Below are positions 43,279 to 50,883 of a stretch of 53,638 nt of DNA, one piece after another (position 1 is the first letter of the stretch; every line of letters starts with the position of its first letter). Where the stretch lies: positions 1 through 53,638 of the forward strand of contig JBCCGR010000029.1 in the NCBI GenBank assembly GCA_039029195.1, read 5' to 3'. The DNA is from JBCCGR01 sp039029195 (lineage in GTDB: Bacteria > Pseudomonadota > Alphaproteobacteria > Rhizobiales > Rhizobiaceae). The position numbers and the translations under genes are program-made. Below the pieces are notes generated by a model. That model ran no database searches. It saw nothing but the letters and a program-made list of their open reading frames with translations, and was not told the origin of the DNA.

Positions 43279-44949
43279 GTGCCCACCGATATTGAAATTG
43301 CCCGTGAAGCCTCGAAGAAACCCATTCAGGAAATCGGAGCAAAGCTTGATATTCCAAGCGAACATTTGCTGCCCTATGGTCACGACAAAGCCAAGGTTTC
43401 TGCGGACTTCATCTCTTCCGTTCAAGGCAATGATGACGGCAACCTCATTCTGGTCACGGCCATCAACCCAACACCTGCCGGTGAAGGCAAAACGACGACT
43501 ACGGTCGGCCTCGGCGATGGTCTGAATGCCATCGGAAAAAAGGCAGCAATCTGCATTCGTGAAGCGTCGCTCGGCCCTTGTTTTGGCATGAAGGGTGGTG
43601 CTGCCGGCGGCGGATATGCCCAGGTTGTTCCGATGGAGGATATGAACCTCCATTTTACTGGCGATTTTCATGCCATCACATCTGCCCACAATCTCCTGTC
43701 GGCGATGATCGACAACCACATCTACTGGGGCAACTCATGCGAGATTGACACGCGCCGCGTGACGTGGCGACGCGTCATGGACATGAATGATCGGGCATTG
43801 CGGGAAATCACCTGCTCGCTGGGCGGCGTGGCAAACGGCTTCCCACGGGAAGCCGGATTCGACATCACCGTTGCTTCCGAAGTCATGGCCATCCTTTGTC
43901 TGGCACGCGATCTCGATGATCTGCAAAAGCGTCTCGGCGACATTATTATCGCCTACCGGCGCGATCGCTCACCCGTTTACGCGCGCGACATCAAGGCTGA
44001 CGGTGCAATGACTGTGCTTCTTCAGCAGGCTATGCAGCCCAACATTGTTCAAACGCTCGAAAACAATCCAGCCTTCGTGCATGGCGGGCCGTTCGCCAAC
44101 ATCGCCCATGGTTGCAATTCGGTGATTGCAACAACTACAGCATTAAAGCTTGCGGACTATGTCGTCACCGAGGCCGGTTTCGGTGCCGATCTGGGTGCTG
44201 AAAAGTTCCTCAACATCAAGTGCCGCAAAGCCGGTCTGAGCCCCAAGGCGGTGGTGATCGTCGCAACTGTCCGTGCACTGAAAATGAATGGCGGTGTGGC
44301 AAAGGATGACCTTGGCTCCGAGAACGTTGAAGCCGTTCAAAAGGGCTGCGTCAACCTTGGCCGTCACATTGAGAACATCAAGCAGTTCGGCGTTCCCGCC
44401 GTGGTCGCGATCAACCACTTTGTGTCCGATACCGATGCCGAAGTGCAGTCGGTCAAGGACTATGTGGCAACGCAAGGCACCGAAGCGATTTTGTGCACAC
44501 ACTGGGCACATGGTTCCAAGGGCACAGAGGAACTGGCCAACCGGGTCGTCGAAATCGTTGAATCAGACGCAGCTCAATACGCGCCTCTCTACAATGATGA
44601 TCTCAGCCTGTTCGAAAAAATCGAAACGATCGCAAAGCGGGTCTACCGGGCAGATGAAGTTCTGGCGGACAAGAAGATCCGCGATCAGCTCAGACAGTGG
44701 GAAGATGCCGGATATGGCGATCTGCCTGTGTGTATGGCGAAGACGCAGTATTCCTTCTCGACTGATCCAAATCTGCGCGGTGCGCCCACCGGTCACGGAG
44801 TTCCAATTCGCGAAGTGCGTCTGTCCGCAGGTGCGGGCTTCGTGGTTGCGATCTGTGGTGAGATCATGACCATGCCTGGCCTGCCGCGGGTTCCGGCGTC
44901 AGAATCGATCTACCTCAATGATCAGGGGCAGATTGAAGGTTTGTTCTGA
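43279..44949 (+). CDS. fhs: Formate--tetrahydrofolate ligase
   Basis: The 556-residue protein has the family's length and motifs: the P-loop-like TPAGEGKTTT (residues 65-74), EASLGPCFGMKGGAAGGGYAQVVPMEDMNLHFTGDFHAI and the late GEIMTMPGLPRVPASE. It makes 10-formyl-THF from formate, THF and ATP in the cytoplasm. The start is GTG, with GAGGGA 9 bases upstream. It is transcribed alone and ends at a strong hairpin. With soxBDAG it links methyl-group and formate assimilation to the THF pool; I saw no folD or purU beside it. Confidence 0.96.
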   Translation: MPTDIEIAREASKKPIQEIGAKLDIPSEHLLPYGHDKAKVSADFISSVQGNDDGNLILVTAINPTPAGEGKTTTTVGLGDGLNAIGKKAAICIREASLGPCFGMKGGAAGGGYAQVVPMEDMNLHFTGDFHAITSAHNLLSAMIDNHIYWGNSCEIDTRRVTWRRVMDMNDRALREITCSLGGVANGFPREAGFDITVASEVMAILCLARDLDDLQKRLGDIIIAYRRDRSPVYARDIKADGAMTVLLQQAMQPNIVQTLENNPAFVHGGPFANIAHGCNSVIATTTALKLADYVVTEAGFGADLGAEKFLNIKCRKAGLSPKAVVIVATVRALKMNGGVAKDDLGSENVEAVQKGCVNLGRHIENIKQFGVPAVVAINHFVSDTDAEVQSVKDYVATQGTEAILCTHWAHGSKGTEELANRVVEIVESDAAQYAPLYNDDLSLFEKIETIAKRVYRADEVLADKKIRDQLRQWEDAGYGDLPVCMAKTQYSFSTDPNLRGAPTGHGVPIREVRLSAGAGFVVAICGEIMTMPGLPRVPASESIYLNDQGQIEGLF

Positions 44950-44954
44950 TCCTA

Positions 44955-44986
44955 TTCCCCTTTTGATAAACTCATCAAAAGGGGAA
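44955..44986. terminator. Perfect 13-bp bidirectional hairpin between fhs and the RND pump gene
   Basis: TTCCCCTTTTGAT and ATCAAAAGGGGAA form a perfect 13-bp stem with a 6-base loop, 5 bases after the fhs stop and 30 bases before the convergent RND gene's stop. The stem includes a TTTT/AAAA block instead of a separate U tract. It can serve both transcripts. Confidence 0.75.
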
Positions 44987-45016
44987 CAATCGACCTCCAC
45001 CGATCTTGTTGCCAAT

Positions 45017-48000
45017 TCAGGCTGCCGGAACGGGTTCACTCGTCTCGCCATCAGACAAAGCAGCGTCCCGGTCGTCATCGAAATGTTCGGGGCGGCCAAC
45101 TTCGGATTCTGAAACCCTGAAGAACACGCTGTAAAGGGTCGGCACGACCAAAAGTGTGAGAATGGTCGCGAAGCTGAGACCGCAGATGATCACCACCGCG
45201 AGACTGCGGAAAAACGGATCCCACAAAAGCGGAACAACACCTAGCACCGTCGTCAGAACACCCAATGAAACTGGGCGAACACGGCTGACAGCCGCATCAA
45301 CCACGGCTGACATTCGTGGTTTGCCCTGTTCGATTTCATCATCAGTCTGATCAATCAGCACAATCGCATTCTTGATGAGCATACCCGTGAGGCTAAGCAC
45401 GCCAAGAATGGCCATGAATTCCATTGACGTATCAAGAAGGATCAAACCGTACACAACGCCAATCAGCGCCAGCGGTACTGTCAGCCAGATGATGACGGGT
45501 TGACGCACAGCGTTGAACAGCAGGAACACCACGATGATCATTGCCCCAAAACCGAATGGCAGAGTTGAAGCGAGGCCGGCTTGTGCATCTCTGCTGTTAC
45601 CGTACTCACCGCGCCACTCCAGTTTGTAGCCGCTCGGCAGAGCAATTTCTTCAATCTGTGGTTTGATCTGCTGGAACAATTCGTTGCTATCGATGCCGGG
45701 GGCAGGATCAGCCTGAGTGGTGATGGCCAACGACCGGTTGAAGCGGCGTAGTCGAGCGTTTTCCTGCACGATATCAAATCGATCAACAACCTGCGCAATC
45801 GGCACATATCGCGACGTCGCAGGGCTGTAGATCTGCACATTTTCGATCTGGGAAATATCGGCCCGCTCAATCTCATAGGGGCGCATTATGATCTGCCGTA
45901 GCAGATCCCCTTCCCGGTATAGGCCCATAGGCGAACCTTCAAAGTGCCCGGCAATCGCGTTTGCAACATCCGCACGGGAGAGGCCCAGGCGTCTGGCGTT
46001 CTGTTCGTTTATGCGCGGCTGAATGGTTTTGACCATCTCTCGCCAGTCATCCTTGACGCTGATCGCACCGGCCTTAAACAACACAGACTTTGCCTGCTCT
46101 GACAATTTGCGGAGTTCTACTGCGTCGGGACCTGAGAACCGAACTTCAATCTTGGAGCCGCCACCCGGACCCAGAATGAACTTCCAGACCTTGGCGTTGG
46201 CTCGAAGATAGTTGGCGTCTATGTGATCCTGAATGAGAGCCAGCATACCATCGATCTGCTCATAGGCTTCCACATCCACCAATATCTGGCCGTAAGCAGG
46301 GTTGGCGCTCTCACTATTGTAGGTGAGCATGAAGCGCAGATGACCGCCACCAATCACAGTGTTGGTACCGGTTACACCATCAATTTTGCGGACCCAGTCC
46401 GCGATTTCACTCAGATCAGCACTAGTTTGATCAAACGTTCCACCTTCGGGCAGCGTGTAGTCGATCACAAACTGTGTGCGTGTTGAAGCCGGAAAGAACC
46501 CCTGTTTGACAAGTCCGAAGTTCATGATGGCCGAGGCAAACAGAGCGACAATCAGAACAAGGGTCACCCAGCGCCATTTGAGACATAGCTGCAGAACCGC
46601 CCGATACCCTCTCAGAATGAAGTGTTCGCGTGCATCCTCGCTCTTCGGCGTTCCCCGTCGCATCAGCAGAGTGCAGAAATATGGGGTCAGCCAGATTGCA
46701 ACCAGCCAGCTGAAAAGCAGTGAAATTGTAATGGTCCAAAAGAGGGACCCGGCATATTCGCCGGTATTGTCTGGAGAAAATCCAATGGCCGAGAATGCGA
46801 GAAAGCCCACAATTGTCCCGCCAAGCAGAGGCCACTTGGTTTTTTCAACGACTGCAATTGAGGCTTCTGCAGGATCTTCGCCATTGTTCACTCTGACAAG
46901 GGTGCCCTCCACCACCACAATAGCGTTGTCGACCAGCATTCCCAAAGCAATAATCAAGGCACCCAGTGAGATGCGTTGCATGTCGAGCCCGTACGCGAGC
47001 ATTCCGAACAGCGTTCCGGCCACGGTGACGAGTAGAATACCGCCCATCAGGACGCCGCTTCGCAGGCCCATGAACACAAGCAATGTGCCAACCACAATGA
47101 CGAGCGCCACGACCACGTTGATAACAAAGTCCGCAATTGAAGTGCGCACTGACACGGACTGATCGGAAATTGGCGTGATATCGATCCCGATTGGGCGCAG
47201 GTTTTCGAGTTCGGCAATTCGGGCGTTTACGGCATCGCCCATGTTCACCACGTTGCCGCCGATGGTATTCGAAACACCCAAACCAATTGCCGGGCGACCA
47301 TTTCTGAAAATCAGTTTCGACGCAGGCTCCTTTACGCCCTCGCTCACCGAGGCGATGTCCTTCAACCGAAACGACCGCCCGCCCGCAAGATCGGTGATCA
47401 CCAGATCTTCCAGTGCCTGAACACTCGAGATGGATGTGGTGGGACGCACGACAATGCGCGATGGGCCCGCGTCAACACTGCCTGCGCTGGTAACCTGTGT
47501 CTGGCCCTGGATTGTTTGTGCAATCTGCGACGATGAGAGACCAAGTGTTACAAGTTTCGATTGATTGTATTCAACGTAGATGACTTCCTGAGGCGCACCC
47601 ACCAGTTCCACTTTCGAAACACCGGGAACAAGCACCAGTTCTTTCTGCAGTTCCTTGGCGTATTCCGTCACTTCAGGGAGAGTGAACCCTTCACCGGTTA
47701 TGGCGAAATAGAGCGCAAAGACATCGCCATAGTCGTCGTACACCGTCGGAGGACCCGCACCGGGCGGCAATCGACCGGTCGTGTCGGTGATCTTTGAGCG
47801 AAGCTGGGAAAACTTCTGGTTGAGGTCAGAGCGTGATCGGCTGGAGGCGATGGTGAAGTCAACAATCACCTCCGATAATCCGGCAGAAGATACTGACTTC
47901 ACTTCCTTTACACCTTGCAGGCTTTGCACGGCGTTTTCGATGACGTCGGTGACCTCTTCCTCCACTTCCTTTGCCGTGGCACCCGAATAGGGCGTTATGA

Positions 48001-48139
48001 TCTGGGCCTGTCGAATGATGAATTCGGGATCTTCAAATCTCGGCAGCGTGGTGTAGGCGTAGTACCCGCTTGCGAGAATAAGCAGGGTCAAAAGCGCGCT
48101 AATCAGCCGCTTTTCAATTGCGAAACGCGCAAGGTTCAT
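45017..48139 (-). CDS. RND family efflux permease (AcrB-like)
   Basis: The 1,040-residue protein has the RND layout: one N-terminal helix, a large periplasmic loop (about 35-330), six helices, a second periplasmic loop (about 555-860) and five final helices. The proton-relay helix 4 reads LGMLVDNAIVVVE; helix 10 carries MLIKNAIVLIDQ with the relay Lys. The N-terminal FxxRxPxFEDPEF-like stretch and 'PYSGATAKEVEEEV' fit the hydrophobe/amphiphile efflux group, including pumps for dyes, bile salts and solvents. It works with the lipoprotein adaptor encoded 4 bases upstream; an outer-membrane channel gene is not present here. The substrate is not predictable. Confidence 0.93.
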   Translation of the reverse strand: MNLARFAIEKRLISALLTLLILASGYYAYTTLPRFEDPEFIIRQAQIITPYSGATAKEVEEEVTDVIENAVQSLQGVKEVKSVSSAGLSEVIVDFTIASSRSRSDLNQKFSQLRSKITDTTGRLPPGAGPPTVYDDYGDVFALYFAITGEGFTLPEVTEYAKELQKELVLVPGVSKVELVGAPQEVIYVEYNQSKLVTLGLSSSQIAQTIQGQTQVTSAGSVDAGPSRIVVRPTTSISSVQALEDLVITDLAGGRSFRLKDIASVSEGVKEPASKLIFRNGRPAIGLGVSNTIGGNVVNMGDAVNARIAELENLRPIGIDITPISDQSVSVRTSIADFVINVVVALVIVVGTLLVFMGLRSGVLMGGILLVTVAGTLFGMLAYGLDMQRISLGALIIALGMLVDNAIVVVEGTLVRVNNGEDPAEASIAVVEKTKWPLLGGTIVGFLAFSAIGFSPDNTGEYAGSLFWTITISLLFSWLVAIWLTPYFCTLLMRRGTPKSEDAREHFILRGYRAVLQLCLKWRWVTLVLIVALFASAIMNFGLVKQGFFPASTRTQFVIDYTLPEGGTFDQTSADLSEIADWVRKIDGVTGTNTVIGGGHLRFMLTYNSESANPAYGQILVDVEAYEQIDGMLALIQDHIDANYLRANAKVWKFILGPGGGSKIEVRFSGPDAVELRKLSEQAKSVLFKAGAISVKDDWREMVKTIQPRINEQNARRLGLSRADVANAIAGHFEGSPMGLYREGDLLRQIIMRPYEIERADISQIENVQIYSPATSRYVPIAQVVDRFDIVQENARLRRFNRSLAITTQADPAPGIDSNELFQQIKPQIEEIALPSGYKLEWRGEYGNSRDAQAGLASTLPFGFGAMIIVVFLLFNAVRQPVIIWLTVPLALIGVVYGLILLDTSMEFMAILGVLSLTGMLIKNAIVLIDQTDDEIEQGKPRMSAVVDAAVSRVRPVSLGVLTTVLGVVPLLWDPFFRSLAVVIICGLSFATILTLLVVPTLYSVFFRVSESEVGRPEHFDDDRDAALSDGETSEPVPAA

Positions 48140-48143
48140 GGGC

Positions 48144-49415
48144 TTATTCTCCGACCGCGGTGATCGGTCGAACGGTCATACCATCCTGCAATGCCGACAC
48201 CCCAGCCGTAACAACCAGTTCACCAGGCTTGATTCCACTTGTCAGTTCAATCGTGTCGGCACTCGTTCCGCCGGTCTCGACCATACGCTGACTGGTGGTG
48301 TTGTTTGCGGGATCAACCACCCACACAAATGGCTTTCCATCGGGATCGGCGCTGAGCGCTGAAACCGGCACTCTGACATTGGCATCTGTGTCCTGTTTGG
48401 CTGACACCACAAGATTTCCGGTCATTCCAGGAAATATAAACTCCCCTTCCGGATTTTTGATCGCCACGCGACCTCGGTAGGTTTGTGTTGCGGGATCAGC
48501 TTTGGTTGAGAACTCGCTTCGCGTCGCCTCAAACTCCTGACCAGGCAATGAATCCAGCGTTACTTTGAGATTGAGGTCCTGTATTTTCGCGAGTTGCACG
48601 ACATCCGGGCCGGGCACATCAAAAACAAGATTGAGCGTTGAGAGGGTCTGTAGTGTCGCCACCGTTTCCTTGGCCTGGATATTCGCAAAATTCTCAACAT
48701 TTCGCTCAGCGATGATGCCATCAAATGGAGCGCGAAGGGTCGCATCGGATAGGCTGTCTTGCAGCGACTTCAGTTGGGACTCCAATCCGCGAATGGATGC
48801 TTCCTGCGCAGCAACGTCTTCAGCGCGTGCACCGGCCTGCCCCTTGTTCAATTCCTGTTGCCTGGCTTCCAGTTCAGCTTCGGCAACCCGCAATGCGGTC
48901 AGGTCATTGTCGAGTTTCGCTTTTGCAACAACGCGCTCCTCGAACAATTTACGGCTGCGCTCGACCTGTTCTTTCGCCGCATCGACCTGCGCCTGTGCCG
49001 CGCCAACGGCTGCCTGGAGAGACGCCACATCTTCAGATCGCGCACCAGACTTCAGTGCTGCGAGCTGCGCTTGCGCCTGCTCCATCTGGCTTTTCACCCG
49101 GCTGATTTCAGCTTCGAAATCTCTTGTGTCCAACTGGGCCACGACGTCATCTTTTTTAACTTCCACACCACCGCGAACGGGAAGTTCCACAATGCGTCCG
49201 GAGACTCGGAAGGAGAGCTCGACTTCTTGCGAAGGCAGCACCAATGCCGAATAGGTCCTCTGGATCCCGGTGCTCCCGCGCGCAGCAGAAACGACTTTCA
49301 CAGGCCGCACGACTGGTTCGCTGTTTTGATCTTCAGCCTGCTCCGACGGGGAACAGGCGACTAAAACCAACACGAGAGTGACAAGGGCTGCACTGTTTAG
49401 GTGAGTGCGAATCAT
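48144..49415 (-). CDS. RND efflux membrane fusion lipoprotein (AcrA-like)
   Basis: The 423-residue protein has a lipoprotein signal (LVLVAC, lipidated C21). It then follows the membrane-fusion order: a split lipoyl domain (VELSFRVSGRIVELPVRGGVEVKKDDVVAQLD and later APFDGIIAERNVEN), a long Ala/Gln/Glu coiled-coil hairpin (about 100-215), a beta-barrel and a membrane-proximal domain. The coiled coil is longer than usual, with two ARxEDV-type repeats (SGARSEDVASLQAAV and AGARAEDVAAQEASI). It bridges the RND pump to an outer-membrane channel. A GAGGA site precedes the ATG. The racemase-family gene upstream is 100 bases away. Confidence 0.93.
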   Translation of the reverse strand: MIRTHLNSAALVTLVLVLVACSPSEQAEDQNSEPVVRPVKVVSAARGSTGIQRTYSALVLPSQEVELSFRVSGRIVELPVRGGVEVKKDDVVAQLDTRDFEAEISRVKSQMEQAQAQLAALKSGARSEDVASLQAAVGAAQAQVDAAKEQVERSRKLFEERVVAKAKLDNDLTALRVAEAELEARQQELNKGQAGARAEDVAAQEASIRGLESQLKSLQDSLSDATLRAPFDGIIAERNVENFANIQAKETVATLQTLSTLNLVFDVPGPDVVQLAKIQDLNLKVTLDSLPGQEFEATRSEFSTKADPATQTYRGRVAIKNPEGEFIFPGMTGNLVVSAKQDTDANVRVPVSALSADPDGKPFVWVVDPANNTTSQRMVETGGTSADTIELTSGIKPGELVVTAGVSALQDGMTVRPITAVGE

Positions 49416-49515
49416 TCGGGTGCGTCCTCAACACGAAATCACAAGTGGGGAATGCTGCCACCTGCCGTATGGGAATTCAATTGTTGAAGTTGGATTCGTT
49501 CCCGAGTTGGGTGCA

Positions 49516-50253
49516 TCAGTAACGGGTATCGATGATGTCGTCAGAGAACGCCGGCGGGACAAGGCCGGCCTGAAACCACGAAACAAACGAATAGATTGAG
49601 AAGACCGGCAGTCCGGTGTGCCGGCGAATGTCAGCGGCATAGGGCACCATGTTCGTGCACTCCAGAACGATGGCACCGATATTGCTGTGTTCTTCGAGAA
49701 GTTCATCAGCAGCCGCAATCATATCGTTGCGGCAGGCTGCGAAATCTATTTCCAGTTCGTTACCAAGTATGGCCCGCGTAAACTCCTGACCAGAATCGGT
49801 TCCAACCACCGGTGTGTCTCGAGGCGCTCCGGCGGCATCCAAGTGCGCGTTGGTCAGCGTGGCTTTTGAAATCGTGAGAATACCGACGCGTTTCCCGGGA
49901 GGCAGAATGGCTGACACCATTGGCACCTGCATCAGCGACGATGTGGCAACCGGCACAGGAACGGCGGATTGCAACTCGTCCTGAATGAGAGCCAAAAACC
50001 CGCAATTGGTGGTGATGCCATCAGCACCGCATCGAACCAGATCCCTGGCAGCCTCGATGAAATCATCTGTCATGGATCGAGGATCATTGCGCACAACCAG
50101 ATCGGGGGACGCACCGCCAACAACCCGGTACTGCACCGGAAATGGCCACGTCAGGGCGTTTCCCATGTCACCCGGTACGCGTGGGAAATGGCCATCAAGC
50201 ATCAATATGCCCACGCAAGCACCAAAGACCGGCTTCCCACCCCTTTGTTTCAT
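49516..50253 (-). CDS. Asp/Glu racemase family protein
   Basis: With the ATG at 50253 the protein has 245 residues and both catalytic Cys residues of the family, C84 in TTNCGFLA and C199 in LECTNMVPY. The opening VGILMLDGHFPRVPGDMGN fits the Asp/Glu/hydantoin racemase superfamily rather than MurI. Members racemise or isomerise amino acids, hydantoins or maleate without cofactor. A longer frame to 50328 is open but its extra residues do not look like the family. The upstream region holds many TGAAAC repeats, which suggests specific control. The substrate is unknown. Confidence 0.88.
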   Translation of the reverse strand: MKQRGGKPVFGACVGILMLDGHFPRVPGDMGNALTWPFPVQYRVVGGASPDLVVRNDPRSMTDDFIEAARDLVRCGADGITTNCGFLALIQDELQSAVPVPVATSSLMQVPMVSAILPPGKRVGILTISKATLTNAHLDAAGAPRDTPVVGTDSGQEFTRAILGNELEIDFAACRNDMIAAADELLEEHSNIGAIVLECTNMVPYAADIRRHTGLPVFSIYSFVSWFQAGLVPPAFSDDIIDTRY

Positions 50254-50273
50254 GTCGGATAGTCTCGTCAAAT

Positions 50274-50503
50274 GTTTCAGTTTCAACGCGCAGAACCATG
50301 GCTTATCGTACAGAAGCAATGGCAACAAGCTCTGTCCCTATGCGCTTGTGTTTGCGATGGAAAGTGCCTCCTCGCCAGCCAAGATTCGTGGAAACACTTT
50401 CGCGAATGAAACTTCGTTGAAACACAAACTGAAACATTTGAAACAGTGTTCGAAATCGTTCAGGCAACAAATTTTGCGAGTGTGCAAAATCGCACACTGA
50501 AAC
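50274..50503. promoter_or_regulatory. Cluster of seven TGAAAC/GTTTCA repeats and a palindrome in the racemase upstream region
   Basis: GTTTCA occurs at 50274 and 50280; TGAAAC at 50405, 50416, 50428, 50437 and 50498. Five of the seven lie within 9-12 bases of a neighbour, close to one helical turn. A 7-bp palindrome (AGTGTGC/GCACACT, 50479-50498) overlaps the last. The 295-base region between the racemase start and the small ORF at 50549 contains no other gene. The pattern looks like a regulator-binding array. Confidence 0.45.
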
Positions 50504-50548
50504 GGATTACCTCCCGATCCGTCTCAAAACATCCAGCAGGTTTTGAAC

Positions 50549-50788
50549 TTGAAAAAACACCTCTATGCCCGCAACGGGCGCGTGTTCACACACGGAACTG
50601 ATGCCGATGAAATCATCCCCTACCAGGGCAGTCAGCCAGAATTCGTTATCCGCCTGAACCACCCATCCGAACCGGTTTTTGTGGCCTGCAAGTCGGAAGC
50701 CACCCGCATTATGAATGAAATGGGAAACCACGACATCACGCTTGTTCCGGTTGAGAGCGAGGCTCAAACTGTCGATCAAACGGATTGA
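50549..50788 (+). CDS. Small hypothetical protein
   Basis: This 79-residue ORF starts at TTG 50549, with AGG about 10 bases upstream; a TTG at 50543 would add two residues. The protein is acidic, with GRVFTHGTDADEIIPYQG and PEFVIRLNHPSEPVFVACKSEA, no signal and no membrane segment. I do not recognise the family. Its composition is more protein-like than the 109-residue frame on the opposite strand. It ends 95 bases before the histidine kinase gene on the same strand and may share a transcript with it. Confidence 0.5.
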   Translation: MKKHLYARNGRVFTHGTDADEIIPYQGSQPEFVIRLNHPSEPVFVACKSEATRIMNEMGNHDITLVPVESEAQTVDQTD

Positions 50789-50883
50789 TATGCCGCCCCA
50801 TCGATCGACCGCATGGGACCAGTTTGGAACACACAAATCAACGTAGAATGATGACAGTCGATTTGAGCAAACAGGACTGACCT

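Noticed and set aside
46900..47000. RND helix 4 reads LVDN instead of LVDD
   Set aside because: One of the two acidic residues is often replaced by Asn in RND pumps outside the AcrB group, so this is normal variation.
50507..50836. 109-residue minus-strand frame opposite the small ORF at 50549
   Set aside because: Composition is less protein-like and there is no ribosome binding site; the plus-strand frame is preferred, though neither is certain.
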